Assembly (NCBI GenBank): GCA_028701165.1
Contig: JAQVRG010000006.1
Span: 1 to 19,714 of the forward strand
Direction: 5' to 3'
DNA length: 19,714 bases
Origin: Eubacteriales bacterium
GTDB taxonomy: Bacteria; Bacillota; Clostridia; Christensenellales; CAG-138
Shown here: positions 6,006-14,618 of the stretch, one piece after another
Layout of the letters: each line of letters begins with the position of its first letter
How positions within the stretch are numbered: the stretch's first letter is position 1
Translations under genes and position numbers: made by a program
Notes under the pieces: model-generated
Seen by the model: the letters and a program-made list of their open reading frames with translations, nothing else
The model's database searches: none
Told to the model about the DNA's origin: nothing

Positions 6006-8309
6006 TTATGCGTCCCCCAATGCAGCGTGTATGTCCGTTTTTGTGACGGACTTAAGATTCATTCGCGCCGGCAGCAGCACCGACAGGATAAGCAGCGCCG
6101 GGCAAAGCAGATAGGCGCGCAGCGGCTCCGCGTCAAAGCGAAGCCCCGAGGCCCCCAAGGACGCGATCAGCGCGCCCGCGAGCCTTTCGCCCAAGGTGTT
6201 TGCAAGCAGCGCGCCCAGCACGAAGCCCAAAAGCGCCACAGCACAAACGCGCGTCATATATTGCGCGCGAAGATCGCTTGCGGTAAAGCCGATGGCGCGA
6301 AGCACCGCCCGCGTATCCGCGTCGCGCAGAACGAGCATTTTTACAAACAGCGCCGTGATCAGCATGCAAACGGCGAGTGATGCAAGCAGCGAAGCAAGCG
6401 CGGCCGTTCGCATGGCGCTGATGCTGCCGCCCAGCGTTTGACCCACATACTTTTCAACGTCCGACACCTTGGCAAACGCAAAAGCACGCCGGTAGGCTTC
6501 GATGCGCGCGTCCGCCTTGGCGGGCGCAAAATCCGCCGCGAACATATACCGCATCGCGCGCGCCGCGTCGGCGGGAAAAAGCGCCTTCGCCGTCTTTCCG
6601 CCGTTTGTGATATCCGCATACACGCCGCAAACGCGAAGCGTACGCGATACGCCAAGCGTTTCCAAGGTAAGCGTATCCCCTGTCTTTTTATCAAGCGCCT
6701 TAGCTTCCAGCGCGGACAGCGCGATTTCCTCCTCGTTCGCGGGCGCGCCGCCCTCCGCGTACTGCGCGGGGAACAGCTCGTGCCGCCCAAGGTCGATATG
6801 GATGCTCTCCACGCTGCCGTCCGGCATGCGAAGCATATGGTTCTCCGTCGTAAAAACGGCATACTTCACCACGTCTGGATCGGACGCGAGCGCGGTCTCG
6901 ATTTGCGTAGCCTTCCCGGCGATATCCTCCGCCTGCTGCAGATCGATCCGCATATCGCATACGCCGCTGCCCATATAGCCGATAAAGCTGTCCGACTTGA
7001 CGGTCGTATACAGATTCTGCGGTACGATGACGATAAAGGACGCAAGCAGCAGCACCAACAGAAACGTCCCGTAGAGCTTCCTTCTTGCGAATAGATCACC
7101 AAGCCCCAGATACGCGTTCACGCCCAAGGCCGAGAGCTTTCTATAGGCGATCCCCTTCGCGGCTTTTGCCGCGCCGCAAGCGCGAAGCGCCAAGGGTATA
7201 GGCAGGCGGAACGCGTGGCGCAAAACGCCGCGCACATACGCCGTTATCGCAACAAACAACAGCGCCGCGCCCAAAGCCCCGCACGCGCTCGAAAGAAAAC
7301 CCGCCCCCGCCTTGTCCATATACAGGCGCATGTTATGAAGCAGCAGCCCGCGCGCTGGAACGGAAAACGCAAGCCCCAACAGGCAGCCCAACGCCGCGAT
7401 CAGCGCGTATTTGCCAAGATAGATGCGCACGATGTCCCCGCGCGCTAAGCCAATGGCGCGCATGACGCCTATCTCGCGCCTATCCTCCTCCAGCTTTGCA
7501 AGCAGCGTAAAGCGTATGCACAAAAACGCGACCCATACAAGGATAACGCCAAGCAGTATCACAGCGCCTGCAAGAATACCGCCGGAAAGCGCGTTCATCA
7601 GCCGAAACAGCGCGTAGGTCACGGCGGGGCCGTTCGCCTCCAAGCCCGCGGCGGCATAAGCTGTTTCGAGCCTGCCCGCCGCCGCACGGTCGGTAAGCAA
7701 AAACTCGATCAGATATTCCTCCGTGCCCTGCGCCCGCAGCGCCGCGTAATCGGCGGGATTGACCAGAAACCGTTTGGAGGACGCAAAGGAGGATTCCATC
7801 TGCGCGTCCCGCAAAAAGCCCGCGAGCGTGAAGCGCCTTCCGCAAATGTACACATCGCCGCCGACGGGCGCGTTTTCCGCGTAACACAGCGGCAGATAGA
7901 TTTCCCCCGCCGCCGGATAGAGCGCTTTGCCGTCGTTCCCCACCAAAAAATCGAACGTTTCGCTCTGCACGCAAAGCCCGTTATCCTGTACACTGTCCGA
8001 AAGCGCGGTATCGCCGATGCGGATGGCCGCGCCGTCGATATTGAGGAAGGTAAGCGTCTGATAGGATCGCACGAGCGGGTTTTCTTTGGCGAAACGCGCC
8101 ATGCGCGCAGCGTCGAACTCGCCCGCGTGCATCTGCATATAGTCCGGCGCTGCGGCCGCCGTCATCAGCGCGTCCACGGAGCCGGAAAGCTTGACGATGA
8201 TCGCCGCGGCGGCTGCAAACAGCATGGCCGCCGCGCACACGAAGGCCGTCAGCGTAACGTTGATCAGCTTGCTGCGCGCAAGGTCGGCTTTAACGATCTT
8301 CCAAAGCAT
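6006..8309 (-). CDS. Two-domain FtsX-type ABC transporter permease
   Basis: This 767-residue membrane protein has about eight hydrophobic segments in the duplicated FtsX layout. One segment is near residues 18-42, followed by an extracytoplasmic domain of about 190 residues, then three segments near 240-263, 297-318 and 340-362. The pattern repeats with a segment near 413-433, a second outer domain, and three segments between about 640 and 755. The motif EIGVMRAIGLARGDI after the second segment, and its counterpart RAVLRAIGFTASDLR in the second half, are the FtsX coupling regions that contact the ATPase. The start at 8309 has GGAGG six bases upstream and lies 20 bases inside the MFS gene, so translation is coupled. 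With the ATPase it forms a complete exporter. A role in resistance is inferred from the TetR and MFS partners. Confidence 0.9.
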   Translation of the reverse strand: MLWKIVKADLARSKLINVTLTAFVCAAAMLFAAAAAIIVKLSGSVDALMTAAAAPDYMQMHAGEFDAARMARFAKENPLVRSYQTLTFLNIDGAAIRIGDTALSDSVQDNGLCVQSETFDFLVGNDGKALYPAAGEIYLPLCYAENAPVGGDVYICGRRFTLAGFLRDAQMESSFASSKRFLVNPADYAALRAQGTEEYLIEFLLTDRAAAGRLETAYAAAGLEANGPAVTYALFRLMNALSGGILAGAVILLGVILVWVAFLCIRFTLLAKLEEDRREIGVMRAIGLARGDIVRIYLGKYALIAALGCLLGLAFSVPARGLLLHNMRLYMDKAGAGFLSSACGALGAALLFVAITAYVRGVLRHAFRLPIPLALRACGAAKAAKGIAYRKLSALGVNAYLGLGDLFARRKLYGTFLLVLLLASFIVIVPQNLYTTVKSDSFIGYMGSGVCDMRIDLQQAEDIAGKATQIETALASDPDVVKYAVFTTENHMLRMPDGSVESIHIDLGRHELFPAQYAEGGAPANEEEIALSALEAKALDKKTGDTLTLETLGVSRTLRVCGVYADITNGGKTAKALFPADAARAMRYMFAADFAPAKADARIEAYRRAFAFAKVSDVEKYVGQTLGGSISAMRTAALASLLASLAVCMLITALFVKMLVLRDADTRAVLRAIGFTASDLRAQYMTRVCAVALLGFVLGALLANTLGERLAGALIASLGASGLRFDAEPLRAYLLCPALLILSVLLPARMNLKSVTKTDIHAALGDA

Positions 8310-9579
8310 CGCCAGCCTCCAATCCCCTTACGGCCTTGGACGCGTATACGAGCGTCGAAAACGCCGAAAGCATAAGCCCCGCGAGCACGATGAGCAGCGC
8401 ACAGCCCCTGCCTGCGCCCACGCCCACGAGCTTGCCCATGCTTTGGCTCAGCGCGCCGCCCGGCAGCAGCAGCGGCGTAAACACCCTATCCGAAAGGGGG
8501 CCCGCCAGCGCGTAGGAAAACACATAGCCCAGCTGGGAAATCACGCCGATCAAGCCCCATGCGCGCCCTTGCAGCTCGTTTTCGATGTTCTTTCGCACCA
8601 ACACCTCAAGGCAGGTGTTGGCAAACGGCAGCGTCGCAAAAAACAGGAAGCCGAAGAGTATGATCGTCACCATGTTCTCCCGCAGCGCGAACAGCGCCAT
8701 GAAAATACCGCTGAAAAACAGGGATACGGACAGGATGCCAACAAAGTTCTTTTTAAGCGATAAAACGCCTATAAGGATACTGGAAACAAGCATACCGCAG
8801 GCGATCACGCTCTCGACTGCGCCCAGCGTCCCCGTATCGGTAAAGGCCAGCATCATGGGCGTCGCAAGCGTCTGGATAAAGCCCATGCAGAAGCAGATCA
8901 GCGAGCTTAACAGCACCAGCGCCATCACGCCGCGTTTTTTTGCGACGCCTTGCCACCCCGCCCGAAAGGAGGCCAGCATCCCCTCGCCGCTTTCGGCGCG
9001 TTTGGATACGAGTCCCCGCCGCACGATCAGCGTAGCCGTGACGGTGATAAAAAACGTGCCGATGTCAAGAAGCAGCAGCGTTGCAACGCCCGTATACTTC
9101 ATGAGCAGGCCGGCAAGGACGGGCGAAATTAGGAATTTCGATGCCCCCGCGATCTGCACAAGACCGCTCGCCTTCGCGTATTCGTCCTCGGCAAGAAGAT
9201 CCGTCACCGTCGCTTTGTACGCGGGCTCCAAAAGCGAGGAAAACGCCGAGCTGATCGTTACGCCCACACAGATCTGCCAAAGCTTCGCCTCGCCCGCAAG
9301 CATGCACAAAAGGATAAACACAAGACCGCAGGCGGACAGGCTGTCCCCCAGTATCATCATAAGGCGCCTGTCATAACGATCCGCCAGCACGCCCGAAAGC
9401 GGCGAGAGCAGCAGCGACGGAAAAAACCCCAGAAGCATCACGAGCGTCATCGCCGACGCGCTGCCCGTAAGCTGGAACACATACACCCCTAAGCCGAAGG
9501 AGCTCAGTCCGCTCCCTATCGCGGAAAGAAGCTCACCCGACCAAAGCAGCAGGAATTTGCCAAACAGTTTATTTTTCAT
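8290..9579 (-). CDS. MFS exporter (DHA3 / macrolide-efflux type)
   Basis: This 429-residue protein has about twelve hydrophobic segments and the MFS motif A GVLADRYDRRL between segments 2 and 3 (near residue 61). The opening WSGELLSAIGSGLSSFGLGVYVFQ and the lack of a large loop resemble the DHA3 drug:proton antiporters, including Mef-type macrolide pumps and many uncharacterised Firmicutes exporters. It would use the proton gradient to expel small amphipathic molecules. Its start overlaps the end of the tetR-like gene by about eleven bases, and GGAG lies just upstream. Its end overlaps the ABC permease gene. Drug specificity cannot be read from the sequence. Confidence 0.9.
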   Translation of the reverse strand: MKNKLFGKFLLLWSGELLSAIGSGLSSFGLGVYVFQLTGSASAMTLVMLLGFFPSLLLSPLSGVLADRYDRRLMMILGDSLSACGLVFILLCMLAGEAKLWQICVGVTISSAFSSLLEPAYKATVTDLLAEDEYAKASGLVQIAGASKFLISPVLAGLLMKYTGVATLLLLDIGTFFITVTATLIVRRGLVSKRAESGEGMLASFRAGWQGVAKKRGVMALVLLSSLICFCMGFIQTLATPMMLAFTDTGTLGAVESVIACGMLVSSILIGVLSLKKNFVGILSVSLFFSGIFMALFALRENMVTIILFGFLFFATLPFANTCLEVLVRKNIENELQGRAWGLIGVISQLGYVFSYALAGPLSDRVFTPLLLPGGALSQSMGKLVGVGAGRGCALLIVLAGLMLSAFSTLVYASKAVRGLEAGDALEDR

Positions 9580-10207
9580 AGTCTTCTCCGGTAAACAGAT
9601 TTTTCACATAAGCAAAGCTGCCCTGCTTTGCACCCAGCAGCCTTTCAATGTTGGCGATAAACGCGGCGATACGCTCTTCCCACGCCGATTGCGCCGGCAG
9701 CATCGCCTCGTCAAAGGCGATCTGCGCGTAGATGATGATCATTTCCGCGCAAGCCTCCGGGTAACGGGTGTCGAACAGCCCCTGCGCAACGCCCTCCTCG
9801 ACGATCCCGGCAAGTATGGGCACGGCGCCCGTAAAGAGTAGGCGCATCGATTTTTCGTGCATGAGCGCGTTCTGCGGGCGGTGGATCGTCTCCAACAGCG
9901 CTTCGCCCTCCGTTTCGCGCATGTTGAGCGACGCCATGGTGTAAAATATCCTTTCGTGCACGCCAAGCGACGCGTCCGCGGCAACCGCCGCCGCCCGCGC
10001 GAACATGCGCGCGCCGCAGCGCTCCACCAGCGCGTCCATGACCTCCTCCTTGGATTTGAAATAGTAATAGAACGTCCCCTTTGCAATGCCGATCGCGCCG
10101 AGTATGTCGTTCACGCTCGTATCGTCAAAGCCTTTTTGGGAAAACAGCGCGTTCGCTGCGTCCAGTATCTCGTTTCTGCGCGCCTCCGGCGCCTTTATCG
10201 TGCGCAT
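9569..10207 (-). CDS. TetR-family repressor of the efflux operon
   Basis: This 212-residue regulator has a TetR N-terminal domain: RRNEILDAANALFSQKGFDDTSVNDI, then the recognition helix region GIAKGTFYYYFKSKEEV near residues 38-55. The ligand-binding C-terminal half is divergent, as usual, so the inducer is unknown. The ATG at 10207 is preferred because GAGGAGGAAGG lies directly before it; the longer frame from 10222 would translate the ribosome binding site itself. It is the first gene of the operon and is transcribed from a promoter carrying a perfect TetR-type operator, so it should repress itself and the downstream pump genes until an inducer binds. Confidence 0.92.
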   Translation of the reverse strand: MRTIKAPEARRNEILDAANALFSQKGFDDTSVNDILGAIGIAKGTFYYYFKSKEEVMDALVERCGARMFARAAAVAADASLGVHERIFYTMASLNMRETEGEALLETIHRPQNALMHEKSMRLLFTGAVPILAGIVEEGVAQGLFDTRYPEACAEMIIIYAQIAFDEAMLPAQSAWEERIAAFIANIERLLGAKQGSFAYVKNLFTGEDYEK

Positions 10208-10221
10208 AACCTTCCTCCTCA

Positions 10222-10277
10222 TATATAGACCGACCGTCGGTCTATATACTTATAACACCCCTTATGCCGCCTGTCAA
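10222..10277 (-). promoter_or_regulatory. Promoter and 27-bp TetR operator of the efflux operon
   Basis: On the minus strand TTGACA (10272-10277, perfect), a 17-base spacer and TATAAG (10249-10254) form a strong promoter. Immediately downstream, over the transcription start, lies an inverted repeat with 13-base arms, TATATAGACCGAC (10222-10234) and GTCGGTCTATATA (10236-10248), around one central base. The GACCGAC/GTCGGTC core is a well-known type of TetR-family operator. Bound repressor would block initiation. Confidence 0.85.
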
Positions 10278-10526
10278 CAAAAATTTGTAATCTCGCGGCG
10301 GAGGCGTGCAGAAAAAGGGTGGCGAAAGTTGTTATTTTCGGTATATCGTGGTAAACTGTATTTAGTATATTAGGTCGTATCGTCATGACGCGACGCAGGT
10401 TCCATTCATCTATTTCACCGCATACTTGGCATTTCGTCTTTGCAAAACACCGCCGCTTGCCTTGCGGCGCAGGCTTTAACCCGTGATGGACGCCCCTTTT
10501 TTCGACGGGATACGGAGGACAAATCA
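10278..10526. other. Intergenic region between divergent TetR operon and EAL sensor
   Basis: No coding frame is credible here. A weak promoter candidate toward the sensor is TTGTTA followed, 17 bases on, by TAAACT in the stretch 10329-10357. CGTCATGACG (10381-10390) is a perfect 10-bp palindrome. CGCCGC/GCGGCG (10451-10456/10464-10469) forms a small hairpin in the leader. None is strong, and no c-di-GMP riboswitch core is seen. Confidence 0.35.
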
Positions 10527-13500
10527 GTGGAAACGCAAGCTTTGGAAGACGGCGGGTATCCCAAAAATCAGGCGCGCGTAAAGCCGCTTACCATACTGCT
10601 TCCCATTGTCTTGCTTCTGGTGATCATACTCGTGCTGATCATCGGAAGCCTGTTTGCGCGCTCCTATGTATTCAAGCAGGCGCAGGATTTTCTTGACGCA
10701 TCCGCACAGGAGCAGGCCACCACGCTGCGGGCGCTTTTGGGCAGCCAAGCCGAAACGCTCTCTACGGCCGCATATGATTTTGCGGAACACTGTACCTTTA
10801 CCGACGCTTCTATCTTCGAGCATTTGGATTCCTATGTAAAGAATTCCCTGTTTCTCCACGTCTGCTTTGCCATGCCCGACGGCGTATGCTATGTGGACGA
10901 CGGCGCCATGGCGGACGTATCCTCTCGCGCCTACTTCAAGGAAGCCATGGCAGGCCGGTGGAGCGTTCAGCGCATCGACGATCCCATAAGCCATGACGGA
11001 TCGCTGATCATATTGGGCGTGCCCGTCTATCGGGACGGCGACGTTATCGGCGTTTTGCACGGCGGCTACAGAAGCGATATGCTGGAGGAAATGATCTCGC
11101 CCGATGTGTTTGGCGGCGCCGCCTATTCCGTCATCTGCGCGCCCGACGGCGACGTGGTGATCGGCGCGCGCGCAGACGCGGCTGTGCTGGCCGGCGAAAA
11201 CGTATTTTCCGCGCTGGAAACGGTCGAGCTGCAAAAGGACTTCACCGTCGAGCGTCTCAAGGAGGATGTGCATAGCGGCAAAAGCGGCGCGTTTTTCTAC
11301 GCCGCGCCCGGCGGCGAGCGATATGTCGTTTACATCCCCCTGCAGATCGGCGGCGCGGAGGAGCAGTGGGCGCTTTTTAACGCAGTGCCGGCAAGCGTCG
11401 TCTATACCGAGGTAAACCGCATCACAAAGAATTACGTCCTTCTCGCCGTGTGCATCATCCTCGCCTTTTCGGCTGTGTTCTTCTACTTCATCCTGCGGGA
11501 AAACCGCGCGTTGCGCCTGCTAAAGCACGAACGCGATCAGCTTTTGGCAAGCGAGGAGCAAAACCGCATCGGTATGCGGGAAAGCGGGCTAAACCTCGCG
11601 CGCTACGATCTTAACACGAAGGAATTTTACACAAACAGCGAATACGCCGTACAGCAGGGCTACAGCACCACCATCCAAAACGTGCCGGACGAGTTTATTC
11701 AAGCGGGACTTGTTGCGCCCGAGTGCGTTGATGAATACAGGGCTTTCTATGATAAGCTCCGCGCGGGTGAAAGCGCCTCGGTCATGTCGGCGCTCAAGGT
11801 AGCCGACGGCAGCTTCCGCTGGTTCCAAATGAAGGCCGATTTCCTTTACGACGCGGACAATAAGCCCTATATGGCGATCATATTGTTCCAAGACGCCAAT
11901 GAACAGCGCGAAAAGAACGCGTTTTACGCAAAATGGCAGCAATCCTTGGAACGGCGGGACCCCAAATCCTTTACGCTGTTTCGCTGCAACCTCAGCAAAT
12001 GCTCCTCCTTCGACAGGCGGGACGGCGCGCTGATCTCCCTAAATTTCAGTCAGGCGAACAAGCCCTTTAACGAGCGCACGCGGGAATATGCCGGACGGTA
12101 TGTGCATTTGGACGATTTCGACGTTTATGTGGAGATCGTCAATTCCGAATACCTGCTGGCAAGCTATTACCGCGGGAAGACCACGGTTTCCCTCGATTAC
12201 CGCGAACGCCTCGCCGAGGATACGTTCCGGTATCTGCGCCTCACGATCGAAATGGTGCAGTATCCCGATTCCGAGGATATCGAAGCGTTCCTCATGTATG
12301 AGGACATCAACAAGCTTAAAGAACAGGAGCTTGCGGCAAAGTCGCGCGCGGCGTTCGATCCGCTCAAGGAGGAGAAAAATCGTCTGCGCGCGCTGGATGC
12401 GTATTTGCAACTGCAAAGCGGCGAACGATCAAAATACAGCCGCGTGTTTGAAAACGCGGAAACCGTCGTAGTGGAATACGACTGGGCAAACGACGCGTTT
12501 TCCTACGCGCTCAACATTGGCGATCACATTTACGGCAAATTCGACGCGCGTCCGCTTTGGCAGATTCTCCTTTCCGATATGGTCGCGGACGCGGCCGACG
12601 TGAAAAAACTGCAGGAAATGGTGCGCACGTTGATTATGGACGCAAAGGCGAAAAGCACCGGTATGGATGTGCGCCTTAAAACGCCCGAACGGGTCAAGCA
12701 TTGGTTTTCCGTCCATGCGGTCAGGGGTGCGGAAGCCTCCGATACGGCGGGCAAGATCATACTGACCTTTATGGATATCAACGACGAGGTGCTCTCGGAT
12801 GAAAAGCTTCGGTATCATGCGGAGCACGATATGCTTACCGGCCTTTATAACCGCAGCGCCTTCCTAAAGGCCATCGACAAGGCGGTCAAGGATAACCCCG
12901 GGGATTCCTTCATGCTGCTCTGCTGCGATATCAATAATTTCCGCCTGATCAACGCGCGCTTCGGGCGCTTGGAGGGCGATAAGCTTTTGCAGTATTCCGC
13001 GGAGCGCTTTCTCGTCTACGCCGAGATGACGCACGGGCTGACGGGGCGGCTCAGCAACGACGTGTTCGCGCTGCTGCTGCCCAACATGCCGGGCTTGCTG
13101 GAAAAGACGACGGACGCCGTCCAAAGCTTCTTTGAGGGCTACCCTCTCAATGTCAAGATCACGGGCAGAGCCGGCGCTTATATCATTTCCGACCCCGATA
13201 TGAACGTCGATATGATGCTCGACTGCGCCTCCGTCGCCAAGGAATCCATCCGCGGAAAATACACGCAGTGCTTGGCGCTCTTCGACGAGAGCATGAACGA
13301 GCAGGCGGTGCTGGAAAAGGACATTGCCGACCGCATGGAAGCGGCGCTTGCCGAAGGGCAGTTCGACGTTTATATCCAGCCGCAGTTTAACCACGCCACG
13401 GGGCAAATCGTGGGTGCGGAGGCTCTTGTGCGCTGGATCGATCCGCAAAGGGGCGTCATTTCCCCGGGCGTATTCATTCCCGTTTTTGAAAAAAACGGCT

Positions 13501-14489
13501 TCATCACGAAGATGGACGAATATGTTTGGGAACGCACCGCCCGCTATTTGGGCGCGTGGATCGAAAAGGGCAACGAGCCTGTGCCGATCTCCGTAAACGT
13601 CTCGCGCGAGGATACGAACGACCCGGCGCTTTGCGATAAGCTGATCGCCATCGTGGATCGATACAAGATACCGCGAAACCTGTTCCGTCTGGAGATCACG
13701 GAAACCATGTTCGCCGAGGATACCGAGCGCTTGACCGCCGTTGTGCGGCAGTTGCAGCAAAGCGGTTTCCTCGTGGAAATGGACGACTTTGGCAGCGGCT
13801 ATTCCTCCCTCAACGTTCTAAAGGACGTTCCGGTGGACGTTTTAAAGCTCGACATGCGCTTTTTCTCCGGCAAGGACAGCTACGAGCGCGGCGGCATGAT
13901 CATCAACGCGGTGCTGCGCATGTCCCGCTGGCTGGGTATCTCTACCATTGCCGAAGGCGTAGAGGACAAGGAGCAGGCGGACTTCCTCTTAAGCGTCGGC
14001 TGCGCGACCATCCAAGGCTATTTATACGCGAAGCCCATGCCCGTAACCAATTTTGAAAGGAAGTGCCTCGAGAGCCGTTCCATGCCCTTTATCGCGCAGG
14101 ACGTAATTGAAACGGACCTTGACAGGCATGCCTTCTGGAATCCCGATTCGGCGGATTCGCAGCTGTTCAACAGCTATATAGGCCCTGCGGTCATCTTTGA
14201 GTACCATGACGGTGATTACGAGATCGTACGCATGAACAGGCGCTTTATCAACATACTGCAAATCAACGAGCGCATCATGCTCCCCACAAGGGGCTTGCTC
14301 CGCTTCAGCCCCGAAGACGCGCCCAAGTTTAAAAAAGCGGTGCTTGAGGCCATCTATACCGGCAAGGATGTGACGGTCGATTTCGTTTGTATACTGCACG
14401 ACGGCAGTAAGCGGCTATTCCACAACACGCTGCGCGTGATGGCAAAATGCGAGGATCGGGCGCTTATCTTCGCTTCCTTCGGCACATAA
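10527..14489 (+). CDS. Membrane sensor with degenerate GGDEF and active-looking EAL domain
   Basis: This 1320-residue protein probably hydrolyses the second messenger c-di-GMP in response to an external signal. Membrane segments at about 20-44 and 302-323 enclose an extracytoplasmic domain of about 255 residues of the Cache type (includes SRAYFKEAMAGR and PVYRDGDVIGVLHGGY). A helical linker and PAS-like segments follow to about 750. The GGDEF domain (about 765-925) has SNDVF at 843-847 in place of the catalytic signature, so it should not synthesise c-di-GMP. The EAL domain (about 935-1185) keeps EALVRW (E965), SVNVS, EITETMF, DDFGSGYSS, LKLD, AEGVE (E1143) and QGYLYAKP, matching active phosphodiesterases. 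A PAS-like domain (about 1217-1315) follows the EAL. GTG at 10527 is chosen because GGAGG sits eight bases upstream; the frame is open further 5' but lacks a site. It appears monocistronic. Confidence 0.92.
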   Translation: METQALEDGGYPKNQARVKPLTILLPIVLLLVIILVLIIGSLFARSYVFKQAQDFLDASAQEQATTLRALLGSQAETLSTAAYDFAEHCTFTDASIFEHLDSYVKNSLFLHVCFAMPDGVCYVDDGAMADVSSRAYFKEAMAGRWSVQRIDDPISHDGSLIILGVPVYRDGDVIGVLHGGYRSDMLEEMISPDVFGGAAYSVICAPDGDVVIGARADAAVLAGENVFSALETVELQKDFTVERLKEDVHSGKSGAFFYAAPGGERYVVYIPLQIGGAEEQWALFNAVPASVVYTEVNRITKNYVLLAVCIILAFSAVFFYFILRENRALRLLKHERDQLLASEEQNRIGMRESGLNLARYDLNTKEFYTNSEYAVQQGYSTTIQNVPDEFIQAGLVAPECVDEYRAFYDKLRAGESASVMSALKVADGSFRWFQMKADFLYDADNKPYMAIILFQDANEQREKNAFYAKWQQSLERRDPKSFTLFRCNLSKCSSFDRRDGALISLNFSQANKPFNERTREYAGRYVHLDDFDVYVEIVNSEYLLASYYRGKTTVSLDYRERLAEDTFRYLRLTIEMVQYPDSEDIEAFLMYEDINKLKEQELAAKSRAAFDPLKEEKNRLRALDAYLQLQSGERSKYSRVFENAETVVVEYDWANDAFSYALNIGDHIYGKFDARPLWQILLSDMVADAADVKKLQEMVRTLIMDAKAKSTGMDVRLKTPERVKHWFSVHAVRGAEASDTAGKIILTFMDINDEVLSDEKLRYHAEHDMLTGLYNRSAFLKAIDKAVKDNPGDSFMLLCCDINNFRLINARFGRLEGDKLLQYSAERFLVYAEMTHGLTGRLSNDVFALLLPNMPGLLEKTTDAVQSFFEGYPLNVKITGRAGAYIISDPDMNVDMMLDCASVAKESIRGKYTQCLALFDESMNEQAVLEKDIADRMEAALAEGQFDVYIQPQFNHATGQIVGAEALVRWIDPQRGVISPGVFIPVFEKNGFITKMDEYVWERTARYLGAWIEKGNEPVPISVNVSREDTNDPALCDKLIAIVDRYKIPRNLFRLEITETMFAEDTERLTAVVRQLQQSGFLVEMDDFGSGYSSLNVLKDVPVDVLKLDMRFFSGKDSYERGGMIINAVLRMSRWLGISTIAEGVEDKEQADFLLSVGCATIQGYLYAKPMPVTNFERKCLESRSMPFIAQDVIETDLDRHAFWNPDSADSQLFNSYIGPAVIFEYHDGDYEIVRMNRRFINILQINERIMLPTRGLLRFSPEDAPKFKKAVLEAIYTGKDVTVDFVCILHDGSKRLFHNTLRVMAKCEDRALIFASFGT

Positions 14490-14554
14490 AGCCCCTTTAC
14501 GGCGTTTCCGGTTACAATGCCGCGTCTGCCGATTTCGGATTAAGGTTGTCTTAA

Positions 14555-14580
14555 ATACCGCGTATGTCCATGCGCGGTAT
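14555..14580. repeat. Inverted repeat upstream of the esterase gene
   Basis: ATACCGCG (14555-14562) pairs perfectly with CGCGGTAT (14573-14580), about 40 bases before the esterase start. The spacing of ten bases would suit either an RNA hairpin or a dimeric regulator's site. There is no U tract, so it is a poor terminator for the sensor gene. Confidence 0.5.
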
Positions 14581-14618
14581 AGAATACGCGAGCCAGCCGC
14601 TCGTTATTGGAGGTCGTC

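Noticed and set aside
6438..7094. Plus-strand frames opposite the ABC permease gene
   Set aside because: They are shadows of a high-GC membrane protein gene: Arg-rich, no motifs and no ribosome binding sites.
10278..10526. Possible c-di-GMP riboswitch in the leader of the EAL gene
   Set aside because: The region contains GCAAAAC and a GC hairpin, but not the conserved GGGCAAACC and GGACGCAAAGC blocks of the type I riboswitch in order, and no type II core is recognised.
12864..13760. 298-codon minus-strand frame inside the EAL sensor gene
   Set aside because: It lies fully opposite conserved GGDEF/EAL motifs. The translation is His/Arg/Gly-rich and matches no family.
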